Below, in pieces: positions 1-5,950 of a DNA stretch of 7,088 nucleotides; the first letter of the stretch is position 1, and the number at the start of each line of letters is the position of its first letter. The notes beneath the pieces are model-generated. The model did no database searches. It was not told where the DNA came from and saw only the letters and a program-made list of their open reading frames with translations. Made by a program: the position numbers and the translations under genes. Source of the DNA: GCA-2748575 sp033722575 (lineage in GTDB: Bacteria > Pseudomonadota > Gammaproteobacteria > Pseudomonadales > Ketobacteraceae); NCBI GenBank assembly GCA_033722575.1, contig JAWVYU010000269.1:1-7088 (forward strand). Direction: 5' to 3'.

Positions 1-278
1 ATATTGTGGTGATCTGCGTTACGGTAACCGGGATGCAGCAAGGGCAGTTCGTCAAAGTAACGGAGACCCGTAAAGTGCATAACGGCGAGTGGCGTGGTGA
101 GCACTGGACGGCGATTCAGATGGCCACTGCTTCCGGTGTTTGCGCTGTGGTGGATCTGTTTTTTGAGGGTGCGTTGCCCGAAAAAGGCTTCGTTAAACAG
201 GAACAGGTGGATCTGGCGCTGTTTCTGGGCAACCGCTTTGGATTCCAGTTTAATCACGCCCAGCGCTGTGCGAACTGA
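1..278 (+). CDS. Saccharopine dehydrogenase family protein, C-terminal fragment (5' end outside window)
   Basis: The reading frame is open from base 3 at the window edge and ends at TGA 276-278, so only about the last 91 residues are present. The GTG codons at 6 and 9 are internal, not the true start. The visible part matches the conserved C-terminal region of saccharopine dehydrogenase / lysine-ketoglutarate-reductase proteins: a strand with VTVTG, then GEWRGEHWTAIQMATASG, a hydrophobic VCAVVDLFFEG stretch, LPEKGFVKQEQV and a closing FLGNRFGFQF. Enzymes of this family oxidise saccharopine with NAD(P)+ to glutamate and 2-aminoadipate 6-semialdehyde in the cytoplasm. The next gene on the same strand, 56 bp away, encodes an ALDH7-type dehydrogenase that would take exactly that product, which favours a lysine-catabolic role over a biosynthetic one. 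The N-terminal Rossmann domain is not visible, so substrate specificity and any fusion to a lysine-ketoglutarate reductase domain cannot be judged. Confidence 0.85.
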   Translation, partial: IVVICVTVTGMQQGQFVKVTETRKVHNGEWRGEHWTAIQMATASGVCAVVDLFFEGALPEKGFVKQEQVDLALFLGNRFGFQFNHAQRCAN

Positions 279-320
279 CCATTAAATTTTCATGTAAGAT
301 GCTGTTCAGACAAAGGCTAT

Positions 321-327
321 AGGGAGA
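321..327 (+). promoter_or_regulatory. Ribosome binding site that decides the ALDH start
   Basis: AGGGAGA lies 7 bases before ATG 335, a normal spacing. It is only 1 base before the in-frame TTG at 329, so ATG 335 is the supported start and the TTG is not. Confidence 0.7.
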
Positions 328-334
328 CTTGCTC

Positions 335-1882
335 ATGAACTGGGAAACCTCACTGGAACCACTGGCAACCTACAGAAACTCACAGGGCCAATTCCCTGCC
401 GCAGTGGTTGGCGGTATGGCTTTCTACGGTAAAACCCACAACGCTGTGCGCTCGCCGGTTGATGGCGGAACGCTGGCCGATGTTGGTGTGGCGGAACAGG
501 AGCATCTGGCCGAAGCGGTCAGTATGGCGCATGAATGTTATCTTGGGTGGCGCCAGACGCCGGCACCCAAGCGCGGAGACCTGGTGCGCACCATGGGCGA
601 GCTTGCCCGGGAGCAGAAAGAGTCTCTGGCCCGGTTTATTACCCTGGAAGCGGGGAAAACCTGGCAGGAGGCGCTGGGCGAAGTGCAGGAAATGATAGAT
701 ATCTGCGACTTTGCCTGTGGCCTGTCCCGGCAGTTGTATGGCTTGACCATTGCCACGGAGCGACCGGATCACCGCATGATGGAACAGTGGCACCCGCTGG
801 GTGTGGTGGGCATTATCACCGCTTTCAACTTTCCCATGGCGGTGTGGTCCTGGAACGCAGCGCTGGCGCTGGTGTGTGGTAACACCCTGGTGTGGAAGCC
901 ATCAGAACAGACGCCACTGTGTGCGTATGCCTGTCATCATCTGATCCAGCAGGCACTGGAGCGGTTGGGCTGGGAGGCGAAGTATCCGGGCCTGAGCAGT
1001 GTGGTGGTGGGTGATAAAACCCTGGGTCAGGCACTGGCTGAGCACCGGCGGGTGCCACTCGTATCGGCCACCGGGTCGGTGCCTATGGGCCGCTCTGTGG
1101 CAAAGAAAGTGGCAGAGCGGCTGGGGCGCTGCCTGCTGGAGCTGGGGGGCAATAATGGCATGATCATCAGCGATCAGGCTAATCAGGAGCTGGCGCTGAA
1201 AGCCACGGTATTTTCTGCGGTTGGTACCTCTGGCCAGCGCTGTACCTCATTGCGACGCCTGTTTCTTCATGATGCCGTGTACGATGATTTTCTGGCAAAA
1301 ATGGTTGCCGCCTACGAAACCATTCGTATCGGTGACCCCAGGGACGAAAATAATCTCCTGGGGCCTCTCGTCAGTGAAGCTGCCGCAAAAGCATTTCAGG
1401 ATGCCCTGCAACAGGCAAAAAACCAGGGTGGCAAGGTGGTTTATGGTGGTGAGCGATTGACTGAAGGCGTTCCGGGGGGTGTCTATGTCACGCCGGCCAT
1501 CGTGGAAGCGGATGCGGAAATGGGTATTGTGTTTGAGGAAACCTTCGCGCCTCTGCTCTATGTGATCCGGTACCATGACCTGCAGGAAGCCATTCAGTGG
1601 CATAACGCAGTACCTCAGGGCTTGTCCTCTGCAATCTTTACCGACAGCCTCCAGGAAGCTGAGCTGTTTTTGTCTGCGGCGGGTTCTGACTGCGGCATTG
1701 CCAATGTCAATATCGGTACATCCGGTGCCGAAATCGGCGGTGCGTTTGGCGGGGAAAAAGACACCGGTGGTGGCAGGGAGTCGGGGTCTGACGCCTGGAA
1801 AAGCTACATGCGACGGGCCACCAATACCATCAATTATGGCAGCGACATGCCGCTGGCACAGGGTATCAGGTTCAACCTTTAG
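335..1882 (+). CDS. Aldehyde dehydrogenase family 7 (alpha-aminoadipic semialdehyde dehydrogenase, antiquitin type)
   Basis: A complete 515-residue protein, the usual length for a bacterial ALDH7. It should oxidise 2-aminoadipate 6-semialdehyde (in equilibrium with piperideine-6-carboxylate) to 2-aminoadipate with NAD+ in the cytoplasm. Catalytic landmarks, numbered from ATG 335: oxyanion Asn165 in AFNFP, cofactor-binding Lys188 in WKPSEQTP, general-base Glu269 in LLELGGNNG, nucleophile Cys303 in GQRCTSLRR, and Glu402/Phe404 in EETFAPL. Two features place it in ALDH7 rather than in general ALDHs: GEVQE with Glu116/Glu119, and the C-terminal block from about 460 (TSGAEIGGAFGGEKDTGGG, then RESGSDAW and a TINYGSDMPLAQGI ending), which is nearly the same as in human antiquitin. 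Arg302 before the nucleophile, used by ALDH7A1 to hold the aminoadipate group, is kept. It probably forms an operon with the upstream saccharopine dehydrogenase (56-bp gap, no terminator seen). The turn GSVPMG replaces the more common GSTxVG near the NAD site, a mild change. I am confident of the family; the substrate follows from family and context. Confidence 0.93.
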   Translation: MNWETSLEPLATYRNSQGQFPAAVVGGMAFYGKTHNAVRSPVDGGTLADVGVAEQEHLAEAVSMAHECYLGWRQTPAPKRGDLVRTMGELAREQKESLARFITLEAGKTWQEALGEVQEMIDICDFACGLSRQLYGLTIATERPDHRMMEQWHPLGVVGIITAFNFPMAVWSWNAALALVCGNTLVWKPSEQTPLCAYACHHLIQQALERLGWEAKYPGLSSVVVGDKTLGQALAEHRRVPLVSATGSVPMGRSVAKKVAERLGRCLLELGGNNGMIISDQANQELALKATVFSAVGTSGQRCTSLRRLFLHDAVYDDFLAKMVAAYETIRIGDPRDENNLLGPLVSEAAAKAFQDALQQAKNQGGKVVYGGERLTEGVPGGVYVTPAIVEADAEMGIVFEETFAPLLYVIRYHDLQEAIQWHNAVPQGLSSAIFTDSLQEAELFLSAAGSDCGIANVNIGTSGAEIGGAFGGEKDTGGGRESGSDAWKSYMRRATNTINYGSDMPLAQGIRFNL

Positions 1883-1891
1883 GCAGTGATA

Positions 1892-3574
1892 TCAAGCGGT
1901 GCTATCAGCCAGTAAATTGTGTTGCTGTGCCTTGAGTACGGCCTCGGTGCGGTTGCGCACGTAGAGTTTGCTATAAATATTTTTCAGGTGCCATTTCACC
2001 GTGGAAATATTGATTTCACACTGTGAGGCAATGGTTTTGTTGGGCAGCCCCTGGCAAAGCAAAAGCAGAATTTTCTGCTCTGTCTGGGTAAGGGACTCGA
2101 ATTCCAGTGTCTTGTCCCGGACAGGCGGATTTCTTTTGCCCCGCTTGATCACCGCCATTCTGAAATCGACATTGCGCAGACTTTCAACCAGGTCCTGATC
2201 AACATCATGGTCCACCAGGCCGGCTTCCAGAGCGTAGTGAAAAAGCTCACCAAAGCCGGTGACTTCATCGAACAGTGCGCGGATGATCCCCGTACCCTGG
2301 CTGGTGCGCAGGGCCTGATTCAGATACTCACAGGCTTCTTCGTGATTTTCCCGGCCAAATTCCAGCACCGCAGTGCTGGACAGCAGCACAATGCGCAACA
2401 TGCTGTCCCGTTGTAGCAGACAGACCTGGCTGAGTTGTCCCAGCAGGTTGCCCGCCATGTCCAGTTCGTTGTGATGCAGTGCCACCATGAGCTTGGTGCG
2501 CAGGGGAATATGGCCCACGGCAGGACAATAGCGGCTGTTGTAAAAATTCAGTTCCAGATCCATGTCCTGTACGGCGTTGTCGCCGGCATCGCCCGACCGG
2601 TACAGGTGGTTACGCATCTGCTCATGATGGATGGCGCTGTACCAGCGTTGATAACTGGCGGCATCCAGCTTGCTGACCAGCTCTTCCAGCAGGCGGCTGG
2701 CATTGGCGTAGCGTTGTTCCCAGATTTCGATTCTGGCTAACACCAGGTAACCGTGCACCATGAATTCGGTAATCGCGGGCAGGCCCAGCCGGGGCAAGGC
2801 ATTGGAAATCAACAGCCGGGCTTCCTCCAGGTCATTGCGGTCATAAAGCAGCATGGCCTTGACGGTGAGCAATATGGAAAAGGCAGGCGAGTCATCCAGC
2901 TCGGCACATTCACTGATTTCGTTATCAATCCCTTTGATGGAAAGGTCGTAGCGGCCTAACGCCCGATCTGAGAGGGCAATCAGGACCGTGGAGGTGGTGT
3001 AGTTATACAGATCAGTGCGCCTGGCGTTGGCCATTTTGGCCTTGACCGCGAAAAACCGGGATTTTTCATAGCGGCCATTCATGAACAGCAGAAATGCATA
3101 AATGTTGGTGATCATAAAGCGATAGTCGCTGGGGGTATCCAGGTAATCCTTCACCCGCTCCATCGCCTCGGCCGATATGGCGTTCAGATCATTTTCAAAA
3201 ATGAATTGCAGCAGGCTGAGCACCTGGGCGTTGGTGGCAAAGCGCTTTATATCGTCGCTGTCGCGGTCAGCCAGCAGGCGATAGCTGTTGGCCTCGAAGA
3301 ACTCACGGGCAATGCGCGCCTGCTCAAACTTGCGTTCGCAAAGCAGCGCCCAGATGTAATCCATGTACAGTTCGGGATCATGAATCAGGTCATTTTCAGG
3401 AAGAGATTCCAGCACCCTCAAGGCTTTTTCGGACTCACCACGGGACAGGTGGAGTGTCACAAAATGGCTTGCTGTGTTCACGGTATCTGATCTTACGGCA
3501 CGATTTCCTTCCAGATAATGCGTGAAAACAGGACTGGAAACTTTGCCGTTCCATTCGCGGTGGTGTGAATTCAT
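1892..3574 (-). CDS. LuxR-family regulator, MalT-like TPR sensor region plus C-terminal HTH, no NTPase domain
   Basis: A 560-residue DNA-binding regulator. Residues about 494-551 are a LuxR/FixJ-type helix-turn-helix: LTQTEQKILLLLCQG, then NKTIA, the recognition segment ISTVKWHLKNIYSKL and the ending VRNRTEAVLKA. Residues about 35-470 are all helical with pairs resembling MalT/AlkS TPR repeats (ESEKALRVLESLPEN near 47, CERKFEQARIA near 79, NDLEEARLLISNALPRLG near 247). Full MalT-type proteins are about 900 residues, with a P-loop STAND NTPase and winged helix in front. Here the protein begins about where the repeats begin, and I find no Walker A motif in the 5' flank. It therefore corresponds to the sensor and DNA-binding half only. 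ATG 3574 has no clear Shine-Dalgarno; GTG at codon 32 is an alternative start. It is co-oriented with and downstream of the alpha-dioxygenase gene, but a strong terminator separates them, so it probably has its own promoter. Its ligand and targets are unknown. Confidence 0.88.
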   Translation of the reverse strand: MNSHHREWNGKVSSPVFTHYLEGNRAVRSDTVNTASHFVTLHLSRGESEKALRVLESLPENDLIHDPELYMDYIWALLCERKFEQARIAREFFEANSYRLLADRDSDDIKRFATNAQVLSLLQFIFENDLNAISAEAMERVKDYLDTPSDYRFMITNIYAFLLFMNGRYEKSRFFAVKAKMANARRTDLYNYTTSTVLIALSDRALGRYDLSIKGIDNEISECAELDDSPAFSILLTVKAMLLYDRNDLEEARLLISNALPRLGLPAITEFMVHGYLVLARIEIWEQRYANASRLLEELVSKLDAASYQRWYSAIHHEQMRNHLYRSGDAGDNAVQDMDLELNFYNSRYCPAVGHIPLRTKLMVALHHNELDMAGNLLGQLSQVCLLQRDSMLRIVLLSSTAVLEFGRENHEEACEYLNQALRTSQGTGIIRALFDEVTGFGELFHYALEAGLVDHDVDQDLVESLRNVDFRMAVIKRGKRNPPVRDKTLEFESLTQTEQKILLLLCQGLPNKTIASQCEINISTVKWHLKNIYSKLYVRNRTEAVLKAQQHNLLADSTA

Positions 3575-3603
3575 AAGTCGTTTTATTTATCGTTATTGTT
3601 TCG

Positions 3604-3642
3604 CAGAACATTATTACGTTCTGAAACACTGGACAAGTGTTT
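3604..3642. promoter_or_regulatory. Two adjacent palindromes upstream of the LuxR-type gene (candidate operator)
   Basis: CAGAAC (3604-3609) is matched by GTTCTG (3618-3623) with an 8-base spacer. Directly abutting it, AAACACT (3624-3630) is matched by AGTGTTT (3636-3642) with a 5-base spacer. Both are perfect inverted repeats, 30-68 bp before the regulator start codon, where autoregulatory operators or leader hairpins usually sit. I could not place a convincing -35/-10 pair, so the function is inference. Confidence 0.4.
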
Positions 3643-3785
3643 AGCGACAAAATGGGACGATATTCACAAAAAGACATGAAAAGGTATGCCATTTGGTATA
3701 GTAAGCCACTCAGTTTGTGGGGTTGATTCCGTTACCATCTGTAAATTGGGTTCTCCGATAAATGCTTTAAGATCAATCGGATAAA

Positions 3786-3824
3786 CCAAAAAAGCCATGA
3801 ATCCGGAGGCGAATTCATGGCTTT
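3786..3824 (-). terminator. Intrinsic terminator of the alpha-dioxygenase gene
   Basis: A perfect 12-bp inverted repeat, AAAGCCATGAAT at 3791-3802 and its complement at 3813-3824, encloses a 10-base loop. Read on the minus strand the stem runs into six T's (3793-3788). It starts 20 bp after the stop codon of the alpha-dioxygenase gene (3844-3846), a textbook rho-independent terminator that should insulate the downstream LuxR-type gene. Read on the plus strand, the arm is followed by only a short T tract. Confidence 0.88.
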
Positions 3825-3843
3825 GTGTCACGATTTGATTAAA

Positions 3844-5598
3844 TTATCGACGCACTTTTAACTCAAACCACTCGTTTTCCTCATCCCAGGGGAAGAAACC
3901 GTTCTCGACGTTCTCCAGCTGGCTGGCCAGCTCCGGGAAGTTGCGAATAAGCACGCGTGTAAAGGTGACGTCGTCAATCCAGTCAAGGCCCTCGGGGGTG
4001 TAGATTTCAGGGCGATAGTCCACCGTAAAGAAACGGTCCGCCATCAGACGGCGTGACGCCATAGCGATAAAGATCTGGAAGGAAGTTTCGCCAAAGCCGT
4101 AGCCGGGGGGGCGATAACCTTCGGCGAACGAACCAATCATCACGTCCAGGGCTTCGATATCATCGTTGTAGAGATCGCGCATCTTTTCCGCCAGTTCCAC
4201 ATCGGGAGTGATGTCGGTGAAGTCAGATACCGGTTTCAGACCGATCTGACGGCGGAACTCGTTGTAGCGGGGAATACCGCGCTCACGGTCACGGATAATG
4301 TCCACAGCACCCAGATCCGTCATGGGCACGCCCTCTTCAAACGGGAAGTTCATCAGGAAGTCCGGATAGTTGTTCAGCTCCAGCAAACCAGGGTGAGTGC
4401 GGCCGAAAGAATACAGCAGGTCGGAAATACCGTAGGAATCGGCTACCGCGGTGGACCCGGCAAAACTGTGCTCAGGCAAGGCGCTTACCCCGATAACCTG
4501 ATCGGTGCCGGCGTCCCGCACTTCCAGTTCGTCGCGCAGCAGGGGGTGCATACGGTAAACGGCGGTAAACTCTTCAGTGAGGCTGAAAGGCACGCCTTCA
4601 AGCAGGGTGGGGCCGGCAATAATGCCGTCAGTGGCGGGATTGCCCAAGCGGGGGAAATTCATGGGTAACAGGCCGCGCCAGTTAGTGAACATGGCATCCC
4701 GCAGAATGTCATTTTTGAGAATAGCGGGCGTCCAGTCCACGGTATGGATTTTTGCCATTTCCGCAGCGTTGATAAGGCGTGCGGTCTGGAACAATTGTTC
4801 ATCGGTCCAGTCCGGATAATTGGACTTCAGCATGTCCGCAATCTTGTTATGTTCCAGAACGAACAGGGTATGCATCAGCTCCAGGCCAATCCACCAGTTG
4901 CGGTTGAAGCCCGTATCCACAATGCCTTTTTCCGGGTCCACAGGCAGGCGGCCGTTCACCACGATCATCTTGCCATCCACGAAGCTGCGCAGGCGGTTCT
5001 GGGTTTCCTGATCGCTGCCATAGATCTGTGAACCGTCCCACCAGGCGGTATTTTCGTTAATGTAGGTTTCGTCGTAATCACTGGCATGGGGTGAGGTGTC
5101 TTCAGGCGTGCGCCCCACCGGCATGGTGCCGTCGCCACTGTTATGGGTATCAGTGGAGTCAACAGGAACCTTGATCTGGTTGTCGTGGTCCCGCAGACCG
5201 TGTTCGAACCAGTCATGAATCATGAACTGGATCCAGGAGGCGGCCAGGTAGTTCAGGAAGGGTACTTCCCTGATCCCGTCGGTGCGGGTCAGCAATTCCT
5301 TACTGATTTCACGGGGGTTGGGTTCCAGCAGTTTTTCGGGCTCCATAAAGGATGCATCCGGCTGAATATTCCGACCCATGCGCATGCCAGACATCCCCAT
5401 TGCCGGCAGTTCAAGGTCGTTACAGCGGCCATCGGCGCTGCGATATATCATGTCTGCATCGGTACACTCAACCGTGGGCCAGTCGCCATCGGCATAAGTA
5501 TCAAACAGGTTGTTTTCGAATAGTTGGCAACGAATATTGGCAAGTGTTAATAGACCGATCAATGGTCCAAACACCCACCACTTCATGTATGCGCTCAT
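3844..5598 (-). CDS. Haem fatty-acid alpha-dioxygenase homologue (peroxidase-cyclooxygenase superfamily)
   Basis: A complete 584-residue protein from ATG 5598, which has GAGAGTGAG 6 bases upstream; the TTG at 5640 lacks such a site. It is homologous along its length to plant alpha-dioxygenases (about 640 residues), which add O2 at C2 of fatty acids to give 2(R)-hydroperoxides that decay to the one-carbon-shorter aldehyde. Landmarks, numbered from ATG 5598: distal haem His128 in SWIQFMIHDW; His285 and Thr290 in KIHTVDWT, matching the pair in plant enzymes; the tyrosyl-radical residue Tyr348 and proximal haem ligand His351 in VYRMHPLL (Y-x-x-H as in cyclooxygenase); DRERGIPRYNEFRR at about 437-450; and Arg516/Arg517 in MASRRLMADRFFT, the region of the carboxylate-binding Arg. 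WWDGSQIYGS and EHNKIADML are also family signatures. The hydrophobic N-terminus, about residues 5-25, aligns with the plant membrane-associating helices and has no clear cleavage site or lipobox, so I favour a monotopic membrane enzyme over an exported one. Native fatty-acid substrate and physiological role are unknown. Confidence 0.88.
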   Translation of the reverse strand: MSAYMKWWVFGPLIGLLTLANIRCQLFENNLFDTYADGDWPTVECTDADMIYRSADGRCNDLELPAMGMSGMRMGRNIQPDASFMEPEKLLEPNPREISKELLTRTDGIREVPFLNYLAASWIQFMIHDWFEHGLRDHDNQIKVPVDSTDTHNSGDGTMPVGRTPEDTSPHASDYDETYINENTAWWDGSQIYGSDQETQNRLRSFVDGKMIVVNGRLPVDPEKGIVDTGFNRNWWIGLELMHTLFVLEHNKIADMLKSNYPDWTDEQLFQTARLINAAEMAKIHTVDWTPAILKNDILRDAMFTNWRGLLPMNFPRLGNPATDGIIAGPTLLEGVPFSLTEEFTAVYRMHPLLRDELEVRDAGTDQVIGVSALPEHSFAGSTAVADSYGISDLLYSFGRTHPGLLELNNYPDFLMNFPFEEGVPMTDLGAVDIIRDRERGIPRYNEFRRQIGLKPVSDFTDITPDVELAEKMRDLYNDDIEALDVMIGSFAEGYRPPGYGFGETSFQIFIAMASRRLMADRFFTVDYRPEIYTPEGLDWIDDVTFTRVLIRNFPELASQLENVENGFFPWDEENEWFELKVRR

Positions 5599-5604
5599 AG
5601 TGAT

Positions 5605-5613
5605 CTCACTCTC
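5605..5613 (-). promoter_or_regulatory. Ribosome binding site for the alpha-dioxygenase
   Basis: Minus-strand GAGAGTGAG ends 6 bases before ATG 5598 and supports that start over TTG 5640, which would add 14 residues lacking family similarity, and over ATG 5586. Confidence 0.65.
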
Positions 5614-5623
5614 TTTTGTAATT

Positions 5624-5660
5624 ATTCCTGTGTTTAACAAACGATTCCTGTGGTTAAAAA
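5624..5660 (-). repeat. Tandem 17-bp direct repeat with 20-bp period upstream of alpha-dioxygenase
   Basis: On the minus strand, TTTTTAACCACAGGAAT (5660-5644) is followed by TTGTTAAACACAGGAAT (5640-5624), identical at 15 of 17 positions. The period of 20 bp, about two helical turns, would put two bound protein units on the same DNA face. It lies 26-62 bp before ATG 5598, a likely promoter or leader position. Confidence 0.6.
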
Positions 5661-5690
5661 AAACGAGAGAAGGTTTACTTGAATCTCGTT
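5656..5690 (-). terminator. Possible leader terminator/attenuator before alpha-dioxygenase
   Basis: On the minus strand AACGAGA (5690-5684) pairs with TCTCGTT (5668-5662) around a 15-base loop, and the second arm runs into a tract of eight T's (5663-5656). This has the form of an intrinsic terminator inside the leader, about 60-90 bp before the start codon. No minus-strand gene is visible upstream for it to terminate. The stem is short and the loop long, so it may be chance. Confidence 0.3.
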
Positions 5691-5884
5691 ACTGGAATCT
5701 TTCCACAAAAGTTTAAGAGCGGCCCCCGCCTTTGGTGGGGGGAGTAGGGATTCTTTGCAGGTTCGTGAGCTATGTGGTGATAAATAAAACGCTAATTGGA
5801 TCATCCACTTACTGAATTTCACCACCCCATACTTTGGAAGGGTGTACGTGGTTCTGCTTTCCGGTATTACTGTGATCTGATGAG

Positions 5885-5895
5885 TTTAACCACAG
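5885..5895 (+). promoter_or_regulatory. TTTAACCACAG motif upstream of lipoprotein gene, shared with alpha-dioxygenase upstream region
   Basis: The exact 11-mer TTTAACCACAG occurs on the plus strand here, ending 55 bases before ATG 5951. It also occurs on the minus strand at 5658-5648, ending 49 bases before ATG 5598. In both cases it reads toward the gene it precedes. This suggests a common activator or repressor site. No protein is known to bind it. Confidence 0.4.
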
Positions 5896-5916
5896 TCAAA
5901 ACAACCAACTAAATAA

Positions 5917-5926
5917 TTAACGTTAA
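5917..5926. repeat. TTAACGTTAA palindrome before lipoprotein start
   Basis: A perfect 10-bp palindrome in an AT-rich run 24-33 bp upstream of ATG 5951. It overlaps where a -10 element or transcription start could lie (AATAAT at 5912-5917). It could be an operator half or simply an AT-rich coincidence. Confidence 0.3.
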
Positions 5927-5950
5927 CAAAAATATAAAGGGTACCTTCAC

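Larger units (their letters stand above)
5599..5950. other. 352-bp divergent intergenic region between alpha-dioxygenase and lipoprotein genes
   Basis: I see no gene here. It must hold the promoters of two divergent genes. Contents from left to right: the alpha-dioxygenase ribosome binding site, a 17-bp tandem repeat, a hairpin followed by T's on the minus strand, a GC-rich palindrome at 5721-5742 in otherwise AT-rich DNA, an 11-bp motif at 5885-5895 also present in inverted orientation at 5648-5658, and a TTAACGTTAA palindrome at 5917-5926 just before the lipoprotein start. Confidence 0.75.

Noticed and set aside
380..793. 137-codon minus-strand open frame inside the ALDH gene
   Set aside because: Antisense shadow in high-bias coding DNA; no motif and no start signal.
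3435..3692. 85-codon minus-strand open frame overlapping the start of the regulator gene
   Set aside because: It overlaps the regulator in another frame, has no ribosome binding site or recognisable motif, and its composition is not protein-like; I also checked it for a lost NTPase fragment and saw no P-loop.
5143..5523. 126-codon plus-strand open frame inside the alpha-dioxygenase gene
   Set aside because: Antisense shadow of a well-supported gene with no motif of its own.
5599..5640. Extended N-terminus of the alpha-dioxygenase from TTG 5640
   Set aside because: No Shine-Dalgarno before TTG; ATG 5598 has GAGAGTGAG at good spacing, and the extra 14 residues have no family similarity and fall inside the tandem repeat.
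5634..5825. 63-codon minus-strand frame in the divergent intergenic region
   Set aside because: No recognisable domain, and it runs through the hairpin and tandem repeat; non-coding regulatory DNA explains the region better.
5871..5895. CRP-like site (TGTGA ... CACA) before the lipoprotein gene
   Set aside because: The half-sites are too far apart for the TGTGA-N6-TCACA arrangement, and the second half is incomplete.
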